Shown one piece after another: positions 53,075-62,442 of a DNA stretch of 64,000 nt (positions are counted from its first letter, which is position 1; each line of letters begins with the position of its first letter). Location of the stretch: NCBI RefSeq assembly GCF_004358205.1, contig NZ_SMYO01000003.1:310001-374000 (forward strand), in the 5' to 3' direction. A program made the translations under genes and the position numbers. Source of the DNA: Bacillus salipaludis. GTDB taxonomy: Bacteria > Bacillota > Bacilli > Bacillales_B > DSM-18226. The notes beneath the pieces are model-generated. The model searched no databases. It was not told the DNA's origin and was given only the letters and a program-made list of their open reading frames with translations.

Positions 53075-54025
53075 ATGATTAGAACGCTTGCAATAAACCA
53101 GAATTATGAATTAGTCAAGAACGTAGAGGTTTCAAAGCTGGTGAAGGGAGAGTTTCGCTGGTATTGGATTGATTTTCAAGAGCCAAGCGAGGAGGAAACG
53201 GATATGCTGCGGGAACCCCTGGACTTTCACCCATTGGCGATTGAGGATTGTATTCATACATTACAGCGACCAAAGCTCGACTATTATGATGACTATGCCT
53301 TTTTTGTCACACAGTCACTGAATCCCCAGACGATTACTAGAGAAGAAGTGGATTTTTTTCTCAGTAAACATTATATTATTACATTTCATCATAGATCCTG
53401 CTCAGAAATAGATGAGGTTTGGAATCGATTCAGCTTAGGAAAGGCCGTAAAAAAATGGGATCCTTCCCATGTGCTTTATAATGTACTCGATAAAATGGTT
53501 GATAATTATTTTCCCTTGGTCTATCAAATCGAAGATACATTAAACGAAATAGATGAAAATTCAAAGGGACGTTCAATGGAGGCTTTGCTGGAGGATCTAT
53601 TTGATGCCAGACATGACCTTCTCTCACTACGGCATACGATTACCCCGATGCGTGATTTGCTGTATCGAATTATTAATTCACAGCGGTTGACAAGTATTCA
53701 AGGCAGGATTGCTTATTTTTCTGATATTTATGATCATTTACTAAAACTGTCGGAGATGATTGAAGCAAACCGTGAGCTGACGACCGATATTCGTGATAGC
53801 TATATTTCGATCAACTCACACCAAACGAACCATGTGATGAAAGTTTTAACAGTTATCACTACGATTTTTATGCCGATAACCTTCATTGCTGGACTCTATG
53901 GAATGAATTTTCATTATATGCCGGAATTAACCTGGAAATACGGGTACTTTGCCGCACTTTTTCTTATGGCGTTAATTAGTTTGGGGATGTATCTCTGGTT
54001 TAAGAAAAAGGGCTGGTTTAAATAA
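53075..54025 (+). CDS. CorA-family Mg2+/Co2+ transporter
   Basis: 316 residues: large N-terminal cytoplasmic domain, long stalk helix, two C-terminal membrane helices. The signature YGMNF (GMN at 276-278) opens the external loop after the first helix. The acidic/basic C-tail KKKGWFK is normal. It forms a pentameric divalent-cation channel. Preceded by AAGGAG; divergent from the ger remnant. Terminator shared with the convergent HAD gene. Confidence 0.94.
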   Translation: MIRTLAINQNYELVKNVEVSKLVKGEFRWYWIDFQEPSEEETDMLREPLDFHPLAIEDCIHTLQRPKLDYYDDYAFFVTQSLNPQTITREEVDFFLSKHYIITFHHRSCSEIDEVWNRFSLGKAVKKWDPSHVLYNVLDKMVDNYFPLVYQIEDTLNEIDENSKGRSMEALLEDLFDARHDLLSLRHTITPMRDLLYRIINSQRLTSIQGRIAYFSDIYDHLLKLSEMIEANRELTTDIRDSYISINSHQTNHVMKVLTVITTIFMPITFIAGLYGMNFHYMPELTWKYGYFAALFLMALISLGMYLWFKKKGWFK

Positions 54026-54027
54026 GG

Positions 54028-54069
54028 AACGGTCAAAAGGGAACGGTGTCCAGTTCCCTTTTGACCGTT
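54028..54069. terminator. Bidirectional terminator between corA and the rib-like operon
   Basis: AACGGTCAAAAGGGAAC / GTTCCCTTTTGACCGTT, 17-bp perfect stem with an 8-base loop; it reaches into the last codon of the HAD gene. AT-rich flanks rather than long T runs. Confidence 0.8.
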
Positions 54070-54637
54070 AAATTGACTTGAAAACAATCTCCTGAAGTTC
54101 TGTCCAATTAACGATTCTTGGAAGCTTCAAATGTCGATTATAGGATTGATCTTTTATATAAACCCTTAATGTTTCGTTCAAAAGTGTATTTAAAACCTCT
54201 GGTTTATCATCAAAATAATAATCAAGTTTTAATCCTTTAATGATTTCAACTTTTTCATTGTCTTGCATCCCGTAGAAAAACCGATCATTTTGAACAGGAA
54301 ATCCTCTTCCCTTTAACCATTCCCTTGTACGTTCTCCATGTTCTTTTGGTCTTGAAGTAATATAGTATATTTCATGTCCTTGCTTTTCTAACTCTTGTAA
54401 TGTTTCCACCGCCTGTGGGAATGGAGGACATTCGGTGTAATAAATTTCCTCTAATGAATCGTTCCATAGTTTTTTCCCTTGTTCATCCGTTAATCCAAAC
54501 GGTTCATGAATTTCCACTCTATTTAATCCATGGAACACATTGAGTGGAACATTTTGATTCAACTTTTTATTATAAAGATGAAAGGCATGGCCCCTTAGAT
54601 CGATTAATGTATCGTCAATATCAAAACCAATTTTCAT
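54068..54637 (-). CDS. HAD-superfamily 5'-nucleotidase-like phosphatase (NT5C/YqfW-like)
   Basis: 189 residues of the NT5C-type HAD group: motif I GFDIDDTLID (Asp nucleophile pair), motif II ITSRPKEHG, motif IV DYYFDDKPEVLN. It starts 11 bp after the second ribD and ends at a terminator, so it is the last gene of the DUF421-ribA-ribD operon. Family members dephosphorylate nucleotides and small phosphates. In this context a sugar-phosphate pyrimidine (5-amino-6-ribitylaminouracil 5'-phosphate) is the plausible substrate, which RibD makes and riboflavin synthesis must dephosphorylate; this is inference. Confidence 0.88.
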   Translation of the reverse strand: MKIGFDIDDTLIDLRGHAFHLYNKKLNQNVPLNVFHGLNRVEIHEPFGLTDEQGKKLWNDSLEEIYYTECPPFPQAVETLQELEKQGHEIYYITSRPKEHGERTREWLKGRGFPVQNDRFFYGMQDNEKVEIIKGLKLDYYFDDKPEVLNTLLNETLRVYIKDQSYNRHLKLPRIVNWTELQEIVFKSI

Positions 54638-54648
54638 TTAAAAATCCC

Positions 54649-55734
54649 TCATTTGTAAATCGGGTATCCTACGAATTTAAAATCTTTGCCAATTTTTATA
54701 AAAGAGGTGTCCTTTAGCTCGACAGCATCTCTCATTTTATCTATCCCCTCTCCTTCTAGAAAGGTAGGTGCCTGCCCTCCGCCAACTAATTTGGGAGCAA
54801 AATATAAAATTACCTTATCAATTAATTTATTTTCTAGGAATGATGCATTAATCGAACCTCCCCCTTCAATTAATAAAGAAGAGACAAGGTTTTCGCCCAA
54901 TATTTTTACTACTTCCTTAGGGTCTACAAAGTCTGCAATTGGAAAAATCTTTATTCCTAATGACTTCAGTGATTTCCACTTTTCCTTATCGTAGTTCATG
55001 CTCGTGAATATCCATGTTTCCGCTTTTTTATCCTTCACTACCTTCGATTCTAAAGGGATTTTTAATGTGGAATCCATAATCACTCTAATAGGATTCCTTC
55101 CATTCGGAATGCGTGTTGTCAACTCTGGATTATCTTTAATGACTGTGTTAACTCCCACTAAAATAGCCATATTTTCATTTCTAAGTTGATGGACATCTAC
55201 TCTGGCTTCTTCAGATGTAATCCATTTGCTGTCGGATGTACGAGTGGCAATTTTACCGTCAAGCGAAGTCCCAGACTTTAATGTAACAAAAGGTTTTTTC
55301 TCCACAATAAATTTGTTAAATACCTCATTCATTTGTTGGGATTCTTCTTGACAAACCCCTATAATTACTTCAATTCCGGCATCCTTTAGTATTTTGACAC
55401 CATTACCTGAAACAACCGGATTCGGGTCAAGAGTTGCTATCACAACTTTATTAATGCCCGCTTCAACAATTGCAACTGCACATGGCCCTGTTCTTCCATA
55501 ATGAGAACAAGGTTCAAGTGTTACATAAATGGTGCCCCCTTTAGCCTTATCACCAGCCATACGAAGAGCATGAATCTCAGCATGCGGCTCTCCCGCTTTT
55601 AAATGAGCACCGATCCCTACCACTCTGTTCTCATTTACAATTACAGCCCCAACTAGAGGGTTCGGATCTGTCTGACCTTTCATTGCACGAGCATTATTCA
55701 AAGCCAAATCCATAAAAAATTCATGACTAGTCAT
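54649..55734 (-). CDS. ribD: Second RibD: pyrimidine deaminase / reductase
   Basis: 361 residues, full-length paralogue of the ribD at 4.5 kb. Deaminase zinc site HAEIHALRMAG and TLEPCSHYGRTGPC intact; reductase with SLDGKIATRTSDSKWITSEE and IEGGGSINASFLE. All catalytic motifs are kept, so it should be active. ATG at 55734 overlaps the ribA stop by 8 bp; GAAGGGA upstream. It lies with ribA but without ribE, ribB or ribH genes, and lacks an FMN riboswitch. Duplication for a purpose other than bulk riboflavin is likely. Confidence 0.95.
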   Translation of the reverse strand: MTSHEFFMDLALNNARAMKGQTDPNPLVGAVIVNENRVVGIGAHLKAGEPHAEIHALRMAGDKAKGGTIYVTLEPCSHYGRTGPCAVAIVEAGINKVVIATLDPNPVVSGNGVKILKDAGIEVIIGVCQEESQQMNEVFNKFIVEKKPFVTLKSGTSLDGKIATRTSDSKWITSEEARVDVHQLRNENMAILVGVNTVIKDNPELTTRIPNGRNPIRVIMDSTLKIPLESKVVKDKKAETWIFTSMNYDKEKWKSLKSLGIKIFPIADFVDPKEVVKILGENLVSSLLIEGGGSINASFLENKLIDKVILYFAPKLVGGGQAPTFLEGEGIDKMRDAVELKDTSFIKIGKDFKFVGYPIYK

Positions 55735-56482
55735 TACAACAAGTCCCTTCATCTTCCAAATGACCTGACTTATTAATTTTAGTCTTCAAATACTTCTCGT
55801 TATATTCAGAAATATCCCCCCATAAAGGTTCTCTGCCTGAAACCACTAAGCCAGCGTTTTTTAATGCTTGAAGTTTTTTTGGATTGTTTGTAATTAACGT
55901 TACTGGCTTGGACCTTAATGCTTTTAATACTTGTATTGAATCGCTATAATTTCTGGAATCATCCACAAAACCTAAAGCTTGATTAGCTTCAACTGTATCG
56001 TAGTCATTTTCTTGAAGGATATAGGCCATTGCCTTGCTGAATAATCCAATTCCACGTCCTTCATGGTTAGCTAAATAAAATAAGGCTCCATTACCATGTT
56101 CCACAATCATTTTCATGGATTGTTTTAATTGAAACCCACAATCACATCTTTTACTTCCAAAAATATCACCTGTATGACAAATCGAATGCATTCGAATAAT
56201 CGCATCATCTGCATATTCGAAATCTCCATAAGCCAAAACACTTGATTGCTGAAATTCTGCTAAATTAACTGAAGATAATTTTTCAATGATCCGTTCAAAA
56301 TCCTCTGTTACTTCGTCACAATTTAACCAGCAATACCACTTGAAAATTACCGTTTCGCCATATAAGTTAACAGGGAGGCGTATCGGTCCGACTAAATATA
56401 TTGCCCCTTTTTCTGTTTTAATTAATTGAATTTTATCTCCTAAAACCGAAAGAACTTTAGTGTCTAATTTGGCTTGTTTCAT
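55727..56482 (-). CDS. ribA: Stand-alone GTP cyclohydrolase II
   Basis: 251 residues, longer at the N-terminus than the ~200-residue E. coli enzyme by about 50. The catalytic block from residue about 96 has RMHSICHTGDIFGSKRCDCG with the three zinc Cys, NHEGRGIGLF, then YDTVEANQALGF and VTLITNNPKKLQALKNAG. The Arg-Gln pair of ordinary RibA (RQEGRGIGL) is Asn-His here. It makes the 2,5-diaminopyrimidine from GTP for RibD. Starts 24 bp after a DUF421 gene. Distinct in sequence from the ribBA domain at 2.6 kb. Confidence 0.93.
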   Translation of the reverse strand: MKQAKLDTKVLSVLGDKIQLIKTEKGAIYLVGPIRLPVNLYGETVIFKWYCWLNCDEVTEDFERIIEKLSSVNLAEFQQSSVLAYGDFEYADDAIIRMHSICHTGDIFGSKRCDCGFQLKQSMKMIVEHGNGALFYLANHEGRGIGLFSKAMAYILQENDYDTVEANQALGFVDDSRNYSDSIQVLKALRSKPVTLITNNPKKLQALKNAGLVVSGREPLWGDISEYNEKYLKTKINKSGHLEDEGTCCND

Positions 56483-56506
56483 TATAAATGAATCCCCCTT
56501 ACGTTT

Positions 56507-57214
56507 TTAATTATCTTCCCCAGGATTGTAGTAATAAGGATTATTTTTATTACTTTTAATTTCATTATTATCAATAAATAATTTTCCATTGTCTAAAAAA
56601 GTGGCTAGCATAATGTTTTCTACCTTTTCACCCAATTTTTTAACCTCGTTCATTAGCCAACCTTGTTCAAGTTTTAGATATTTTAAATTATGATAAATAA
56701 TTTGCCCGTCCATGATCAGTGGAATGGGAATATATTCTTTCTTTATTGTTAGCTTTAAATCATTAGGTTGAACTGGTCGATATTTGGACTTGGGAATCAC
56801 GCTAATACTTCCTGTTTCTTCCATCACAGCAAGAGCAATATTCCTTGTGTCGGTGTAGCCTTTTACTCTTAAGTGTGACAATAATTCATTTATCGGCATA
56901 CGCACCTTTTTAAGTCCTTTTCGATCAATATCACCGTTTCGAATCAAGACTGTTGGACTTTCATATAAAATCCATCTTAATTTATTATGTATGGATAATC
57001 GGATAAAGATCTTATATAAAATGACTGTGATTACACCATAAATGATGGCTTTTCCTAGATTACTATCCTCAACGGGCGTACTAATTATATTCGTTAGGAC
57101 AAAAATATACAATAAATCGAAAGTGTGCATTTGGGAAACTGCCTTTTTTCCTGTCACCCTTAAAAACAAATATCCTGCCAATAAAACAATTAATGTACGG
57201 TATACGATTTCCAA
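56507..57214 (-). CDS. DUF421 (YetF-like) membrane protein, first gene of the ribA-ribD operon
   Basis: 235 residues with two or three N-terminal helices (VYRTLIVLLAGYLFLRVTGK, then TFDLLYIFVLTNIIST) and two soluble YetF subdomains with SPTVLIRNGDIDRKGLKKVR and PLIMDGQIIYHNLKYLKLEQ. Complete, unlike the copy at 50.3 kb. TTG start at 57214 behind AGGGGAG. DUF421 proteins are of unknown function and are frequent in spore membranes; the link with riboflavin-type enzymes is unexplained. Confidence 0.88.
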   Translation of the reverse strand: MEIVYRTLIVLLAGYLFLRVTGKKAVSQMHTFDLLYIFVLTNIISTPVEDSNLGKAIIYGVITVILYKIFIRLSIHNKLRWILYESPTVLIRNGDIDRKGLKKVRMPINELLSHLRVKGYTDTRNIALAVMEETGSISVIPKSKYRPVQPNDLKLTIKKEYIPIPLIMDGQIIYHNLKYLKLEQGWLMNEVKKLGEKVENIMLATFLDNGKLFIDNNEIKSNKNNPYYYNPGEDN

Positions 57215-57285
57215 CTTAATCTCCCCTAAAAACACCACTTTTTGCAATCATCTATTTGAATTATTCCCTAATCTGTGTTAAAAAC

Positions 57286-57340
57286 TGCAATAAATATAAA
57301 ATGCACATCAGATTTTTACCGAGGTAAAATCTCATGTGCA
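57286..57340 (-). terminator. Terminator upstream of the DUF421 operon
   Basis: Large hairpin TGCACAT-C-AGATTTT..ACC / GGTAAAATCT-C-ATGTGCA (57302-57340); on the minus strand it is followed by TTTTATATTTATT, ending the small gene at 57365. Confidence 0.85.
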
Positions 57341-57364
57341 CACGTATAATCAATTCAAACTAAC

Positions 57365-57676
57365 TTACTTCCAATTCTTATAATCCACCTTGCCACCTGT
57401 TAAATCGATGGTATTGCGCTCACCTTTATAATATTTTTTGCCATCTTTCTCAATAATTAAATTTTCATAGGTATACACCTTTTGACCGTTTGGAAGATGG
57501 ATGACAACCTTCCTCCCTAAATCCTCCGACGGTGCTTCAATTCGAATCGTGCTAAAATAAAAATATCGAAAGACAAAGAAACCTACTGTTAAAATAATAC
57601 AAGCAAGAACGAAAAAGAGTGGACCTTTTCGTGAGTATTGCTTCGGCTTATCATGGTATAGTTCTAATCTGGTCAT
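57365..57676 (-). CDS. Single-pass membrane protein of unknown function
   Basis: 103 residues: short basic cytoplasmic start, one helix (about 19-41, FFVLACIILTVGFFVFRYFY) and an outer domain with repeated Lys/Tyr/Gly strands such as HLPNGQKVYTYENLIIEKDG. Typical of small Bacillus extracytoplasmic proteins; no family recognised. Good GGAGG site. Divergent to the M42 peptidase gene. Confidence 0.75.
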   Translation of the reverse strand: MTRLELYHDKPKQYSRKGPLFFVLACIILTVGFFVFRYFYFSTIRIEAPSEDLGRKVVIHLPNGQKVYTYENLIIEKDGKKYYKGERNTIDLTGGKVDYKNWK

Positions 57677-57898
57677 TTTTCTCCCTCCGCCAGTCTGTAA
57701 ATCACTAATTTTTAATTTCCCCTTACCTATTAAATTGGTCCATTTATGTCCAATTTTCTTTTGTTTTATCCATAAAAAGAATTAATCACTGCTAACCTAT
57801 GCGCAAACCTGAAAAAAATTGCCGAAAAAACGATTTTTGTCATCTAGATTTCAATTAGTTGTATAATAAAAAAGAATGATTTTGAAAGGAGAATCGCC

Positions 57899-58945
57899 TT
57901 GTCAAACGCAAATACAGCAGAAACCATGAAATTAATTGCGGACCTTGTATCAATCCCAAGTCCGTCCGGAAATACAAATGATGTTATTACATTCGTCGAA
58001 AATTTCCTCACAGAGTTACAGGTTGAAACAAAAAGAAATCGTAAAGGCGGATTGATTGCAACCATCCCTGGGAATGATACGAGCCGGCATCGGATGTTAA
58101 CCGCCCACGTTGATACACTTGGGGCAATGGTGAAGGAAATTAAAGGAAACGGGCGTCTGCGAATTGATCTCATTGGCGGATTTAAATACAATTCAATTGA
58201 GGGTGAATACTGTCAAATTGAAACCAGCAGTGGAAAAAAATATACAGGGACCATCTTGATGCATCAAACCTCGGTCCATGTTTATAAAGATGCTGGTAAA
58301 CTCGAGCGCAACCAGGAAAACATGGAAATCCGGATTGATGAAAAAGTACATAATGCAAAAGATATCCGTGCCCTTGGAATTGAAGTCGGGGATTTCGTTT
58401 CATTTGATCCACGGGTCGAAATCACTCCAAGCGGCTTTATTAAATCGCGGCATTTAGATGATAAAGCAAGCGTCGGAATACTTTTACAATTAATTAAGCA
58501 AATCAAATATGAAAACATTCCCCTGCCCCATACAACTCATTTCTTAATTTCTAACAATGAAGAAATCGGCTATGGCGGCAATTCCAATATATCACCAGAA
58601 ACAGTTGAATATTTGGCTGTTGATATGGGGGCAATGGGTGACGGGCAATCTACGGATGAATACACGGTATCCATCTGCGTCAAGGATGCCAGTGGTCCAT
58701 ATCATTATGAATTAAGAAAAAAATTAGTCCGTCTTGCAGAAGAAAATAAAATTCCCTATAAACTTGATATTTACCCATTTTATGGCTCGGATGCTTCAGC
58801 TGCGATTCGCGCCGGACATGATATTGTTCATGGATTGGTAGGTCCTGGAATTGATTCGTCCCATGCGTTTGAACGGACACATCAATCATCTATTGAATCA
58901 ACAGCAAAACTGTTATTCCATTATGTGCAATCAGAAATGGTTTAA
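57899..58945 (+). CDS. M42-family zinc aminopeptidase
   Basis: 348 residues. Metal ligands of the M42/M20-like fold are visible: THVDTL-type TAHVDTLGAM, HLDDKASVGIL, SNNEEIGYGGN (catalytic Glu) and DSSHAFERTH. These form large tetrahedral peptidases acting on short peptides; some relatives are annotated as glutamyl aminopeptidases or endoglucanases. TTG start at 57899 has AAAGGAGAA upstream. Terminator follows. Monocistronic. Confidence 0.92.
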   Translation: MSNANTAETMKLIADLVSIPSPSGNTNDVITFVENFLTELQVETKRNRKGGLIATIPGNDTSRHRMLTAHVDTLGAMVKEIKGNGRLRIDLIGGFKYNSIEGEYCQIETSSGKKYTGTILMHQTSVHVYKDAGKLERNQENMEIRIDEKVHNAKDIRALGIEVGDFVSFDPRVEITPSGFIKSRHLDDKASVGILLQLIKQIKYENIPLPHTTHFLISNNEEIGYGGNSNISPETVEYLAVDMGAMGDGQSTDEYTVSICVKDASGPYHYELRKKLVRLAEENKIPYKLDIYPFYGSDASAAIRAGHDIVHGLVGPGIDSSHAFERTHQSSIESTAKLLFHYVQSEMV

Positions 58946-58957
58946 TAAGAAACGGAG

Positions 58958-58992
58958 GCTTCGACAAATAAATGTCGAAGCTTTTGTATTTT
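58958..58992 (+). terminator. Terminator of the M42 peptidase gene
   Basis: GCTTCGACA / TGTCGAAGC, 6-base loop, followed by TTTTGTATTTTT. Confidence 0.88.
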
Positions 58993-59364
58993 TGTGATAA
59001 AGTTTTCAAATTGACCGGAAACAAAATGACCGTTTTTCTAGTATTTTTTAGAATCGGTATGTGGTTGCAAAAAGTGTACTAAAGAATTAAAATAAATTGC
59101 CGATGCAATAATTTTGCACCGGGTTTTTCAATGTTTTTTATATATACAGTCAGAAAAAATTAATAGTGCTCTCATTTATTTTTAATGCAAGAAAATACGA
59201 TGGGGATTATGATTAAAACGTCAAAGGAAGCATTCACCTGTTTCCTTGAAAGGGCAAACATTCACACTAAAAATCTCAAACAAACTAATATTTTTTCAAA
59301 AAAAAGTTCATTTCACATATAAAACGTACACATATTTGACAAATTCAAACGCGGGGTAATTAGT
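58993..59364. other. Intergenic region upstream of dltX
   Basis: About 370 bp, AT-rich. I see a short hairpin-like segment near 59101-59130 (TGCAA/TTGCA then GGTTTTT) and a dyad AAGGAA/TTTCCTT near 59224-59250. No convincing promoter could be picked by eye; the TTGACA at 59336 is too near the start codon to serve dltX as an ordinary -35. A 40-codon frame here has no ribosome site. Confidence 0.4.
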
Positions 59365-59514
59365 ATGATTGATAAACTAAAAGATTTTTTCTATCGTGAA
59401 AAAGTGAGGTGGGTCAACAGATTTATTTACTACCTGATCATCCTCCTCTTATTGTTTTTCATGTACGGATTCAATGATGCAAGTGCTGGATCCTATATTT
59501 ACAATGATTTTTAA
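59365..59514 (+). CDS. dltX: DltX, small membrane protein for D-alanylation
   Basis: 49 residues, absent from many annotations because of its size. One membrane helix (about 20-38) and the conserved C-terminus [18 protein letters not shown], which carries the DltX F-x-Y-N-x-F end. It acts with DltB/DltD in passing D-Ala across the membrane. GGGG upstream of the ATG; dltA begins 14 bp after its stop. The position is as in other Bacillus dlt operons. Confidence 0.9.
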   Translation: MIDKLKDFFYREKVRWVNRFIYYLIILLLLFFMYGFNDASAGSYIYNDF

Positions 59515-59528
59515 TGGGGGTACTACCT

Positions 59529-61037
59529 ATGAAACTATTATCAAATATTAAAAAAATGGCGGATACAAAGCCGGAAACACTAGCGTTCGTTTCGCAGGAC
59601 CAAACAATCAACTACGGTGAGCTTTGGAAGAGAGCGGAACAAACTGCCTCGTTTATTTTAAACACAGAACTTAAGCCGCTATCGCCCATTCTAATTTATG
59701 GGCATATGGAACCAGAAATGCTTGTTGCTTTTTTAGGCAGTGTCAGGGCCGGTCATCCGTATATTCCGGTGGATACTTCGATTCCGTTGGAACGGATTGC
59801 AAAAATCATCGAGAGCTCGAAAACGAAACTAGTAATTAATGTGTCTAAAGATACCCTACTGGTTGAGGATACATCTGTTCAGGTTGTAAACGTAAGTGAA
59901 ATCAAAAATCATTCTTTTTTACCCGTTACAATGGATACTTGGGTAAGAGAAGATGAAACTTTTTATATTATTTATACGTCAGGAAGTACGGGAAATCCGA
60001 AGGGTGTGCAAATTTCCGCCGATAACCTGCAAAGCTTTGTAGATTGGATGGTGGAAGACTTCCCTATCAGTGGCGGGCTGCGCTTTTTAAATCAAGCACC
60101 TTTTTCATTTGATCTTTCCGTCATGGACCTTTACCCTGCACTCGCAAGCGGTGGGACCATTTGGGCAATTACAAAAGAAATGATTGCAAAACCGAAAATT
60201 TTATTTGAGGAATTAAAAAAATCGAACACACAGGTGTGGACGTCAACACCTTCATTTGCCCAAATGTGTCTAATGGATCCTTCCTATAATCAAGAACTGC
60301 TACCGGAATTATCCGTATTTCTTTTCTGTGGGGAGATCCTTCCTGTTTCGGTCTGTAAGCAACTGAAGGAGCGATTTCCGAAGGCGAAAGTATTTAACAC
60401 ATATGGTCCAACAGAGGCAACGGTTGCGGTAACTTCTGTTGAGGTGACCGAAGAAATTTTACAGGAATATCAAACCCTTCCTGTCGGTAAGGCAAAAGGC
60501 GATACGCAAATTGTGTTATTGGATGAAAACCAAAAGCAGATTCTAGATGATGAAAAAGGTGAAATTATTATTGTTGGTCCAAGTGTCAGCAAAGGATACC
60601 TTGGGCAAAAGGAACAAACAGAAAAGGCCTTTTTCATGCATAACGGTGTGCAAGCATACCGTACCGGTGATGCTGGTTATATGAAACAGGGTCAGCTTTT
60701 TTATAAAGGGCGAATGGATTTTCAAATCAAATTGCATGGCTATCGTATGGAGCTAGAGGAAATCGAATACCATATAGCAAAATCGAAATATGTGAAATCA
60801 GCAGTTGTTGTTCCTGTCTACCAAAATGACAAGATTGATTATTTATCCGTTTTGATAATTCCAGCAGAGCACAACTTTGAAAAAGAATACCAACTGACCG
60901 GTGCAATAAAAAAAGAATTGGCTGAAGAACTTCCTGCATATATGATACCAAGAAAGTTCTCCTATCACGCGGAACTACCGATCACACCAAATGGAAAAGT
61001 CGATCGAAAACAAATTCGTGAAAAGGTATTATTATGA
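59529..61037 (+). CDS. dltA: D-alanine--D-alanyl carrier protein ligase
   Basis: 502-residue adenylating enzyme that activates D-Ala with ATP and loads it on DltC. The ATP-binding motif is [27 protein letters not shown] and [12 protein letters not shown] are the other ANL motifs; the C-terminal catalytic Lys is in NGKVDRKQI. The ATG at 59529 has TGGGGGT upstream and gives the DltA N-terminus MKLLSNIK. Ends 4 bp inside dltB. Confidence 0.97.
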   Translation: MKLLSNIKKMADTKPETLAFVSQDQTINYGELWKRAEQTASFILNTELKPLSPILIYGHMEPEMLVAFLGSVRAGHPYIPVDTSIPLERIAKIIESSKTKLVINVSKDTLLVEDTSVQVVNVSEIKNHSFLPVTMDTWVREDETFYIIYTSGSTGNPKGVQISADNLQSFVDWMVEDFPISGGLRFLNQAPFSFDLSVMDLYPALASGGTIWAITKEMIAKPKILFEELKKSNTQVWTSTPSFAQMCLMDPSYNQELLPELSVFLFCGEILPVSVCKQLKERFPKAKVFNTYGPTEATVAVTSVEVTEEILQEYQTLPVGKAKGDTQIVLLDENQKQILDDEKGEIIIVGPSVSKGYLGQKEQTEKAFFMHNGVQAYRTGDAGYMKQGQLFYKGRMDFQIKLHGYRMELEEIEYHIAKSKYVKSAVVVPVYQNDKIDYLSVLIIPAEHNFEKEYQLTGAIKKELAEELPAYMIPRKFSYHAELPITPNGKVDRKQIREKVLL

Positions 61038-62191
61038 CACCATATGGTTCATTTTCATTCTTTTTCATCCTAGCGATTCTTTTAGCACCAACGGTCATTC
61101 TTGGACTGCAAGGAAAGAGATTTCATACCTATAATATGATTGTCTCCGTTCTTGTCTTAGCCATTATTTTTTCATCAAAGCTTACCGGATTCATCGCTTT
61201 AATTATTTTTACTATATGGCAAGTTCTGTTAATTCAAGGCTATATCCGCTATCGGAAAAAGGCGAATAGCGGTTTGGTTTTCACTTTGGCAGTAATCGCT
61301 TCGATCCTGCCGTTAATGTTTTCCAAGTTCATGCCCTATTTTTCACCGATAAATTGGGCCTCCTTTTTAGGAATTTCTTATTTAACCTTTAAAGCAACTC
61401 AAATGATTATGGAAACAAGGGACGGGCTGATTAAACAAAATATCCCGCTCCATCGCCTGCTTTATTTTATTTTATTTTTCCCGACGATTTCATCTGGTCC
61501 GATTGATCGCTATCGCAGGTTTGATAAAGACCTAAAACAGGAATTAACAGGCGAAGATTATAAGCTGCTTTTGTATAACGGGATTAATAAAATCTTCCAG
61601 GGTTTTTTATATAAATACATTATTGGTTATTCGATCAATCACTTTTTTCTTGCCAATCTAAGATTTATCGCAGCCAATCATTTCGAGAGCCAGCTATATT
61701 ATATGTATGGCTATAGCTTTTATTTATTTTTCGATTTTGCCGGCTATAGCGCGTTCGCCATTGGCGTCAGCTATATTATGGGTGTTAAATCACCGGAAAA
61801 CTTCAATTTGCCGTTTATCAGCCGGAATATGAAGGATTTCTGGAATCGCTGGCATATGAGTCTTTCTTTCTGGTTTAGGGATTATGTCTATATGCGGTTT
61901 GTTTTTTGGATGACGAAAAAGAAATGGATTAAAAATCGAAATATTACTTCCAATCTTGGCTATGTTTTACTATTCCTGCTCATGGGTTTTTGGCATGGGC
62001 TTGAGATACAATACATTGTGTATGGAATTTATCATGCGCTGTTAATGGTCTGCTACAATATGTTTGAGCAATGGAATAAAAAACATAAATGGTGGCCGCA
62101 AAATAAATTTACACAGGTTGTTAGTGTCCTGCTAACCTTCCATGTTGTTTGCTTTGGATTTTATATTTTCTCAGGACATTATATTCATTAA
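61034..62191 (+). CDS. dltB: D-alanyl transfer protein DltB (MBOAT family)
   Basis: 385-residue membrane-bound O-acyltransferase with about 11 helices and the catalytic His in [29 protein letters not shown] and [20 protein letters not shown] are DltB signatures. It moves D-Ala from carrier DltC across the membrane for lipoteichoic acid. ATGA overlap with dltA. Confidence 0.96.
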   Translation: MTPYGSFSFFFILAILLAPTVILGLQGKRFHTYNMIVSVLVLAIIFSSKLTGFIALIIFTIWQVLLIQGYIRYRKKANSGLVFTLAVIASILPLMFSKFMPYFSPINWASFLGISYLTFKATQMIMETRDGLIKQNIPLHRLLYFILFFPTISSGPIDRYRRFDKDLKQELTGEDYKLLLYNGINKIFQGFLYKYIIGYSINHFFLANLRFIAANHFESQLYYMYGYSFYLFFDFAGYSAFAIGVSYIMGVKSPENFNLPFISRNMKDFWNRWHMSLSFWFRDYVYMRFVFWMTKKKWIKNRNITSNLGYVLLFLLMGFWHGLEIQYIVYGIYHALLMVCYNMFEQWNKKHKWWPQNKFTQVVSVLLTFHVVCFGFYIFSGHYIH

Positions 62192-62205
62192 GGAGTTTGA
62201 TTAAG

Positions 62206-62442
62206 ATGGAATTTAGAGAACAAGTAATTGAGTTACTAGCAGAAATTTGTCAGGATGATGCTGTAAAAGAAAATCCGGATATCAACTTATTTGACTCTGC
62301 TCTACTTGATTCATTTGGAACAGTAGAATTGCTCGTTCAAGTCGAAGAGCGCTTTGGTATTACCGTACCAATTACCGAATTTGACCGTGATACTTGGGAT
62401 ACTCCTAATAATATCGCCATACAGTTGGCGGATATGAGATGA
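62206..62442 (+). CDS. dltC: D-alanyl carrier protein
   Basis: 78-residue acyl-carrier-type protein. The phosphopantetheine Ser is in DSALLDSFGTVELLV. AAGGAG ten bases before the ATG at 62206; the longer reading frame upstream overlaps dltB and is not the gene. Its stop overlaps the dltD start by 4 bp. Confidence 0.96.
   Translation: MEFREQVIELLAEICQDDAVKENPDINLFDSALLDSFGTVELLVQVEERFGITVPITEFDRDTWDTPNNIAIQLADMR

Noticed and set aside
59201..59323. A 40-codon plus-strand frame (starting MGIMIKTSKEAF) upstream of dltX
   Set aside because: No ribosome binding site, no recognisable composition or motif, and it lies in an AT-rich leader where short frames are expected by chance.
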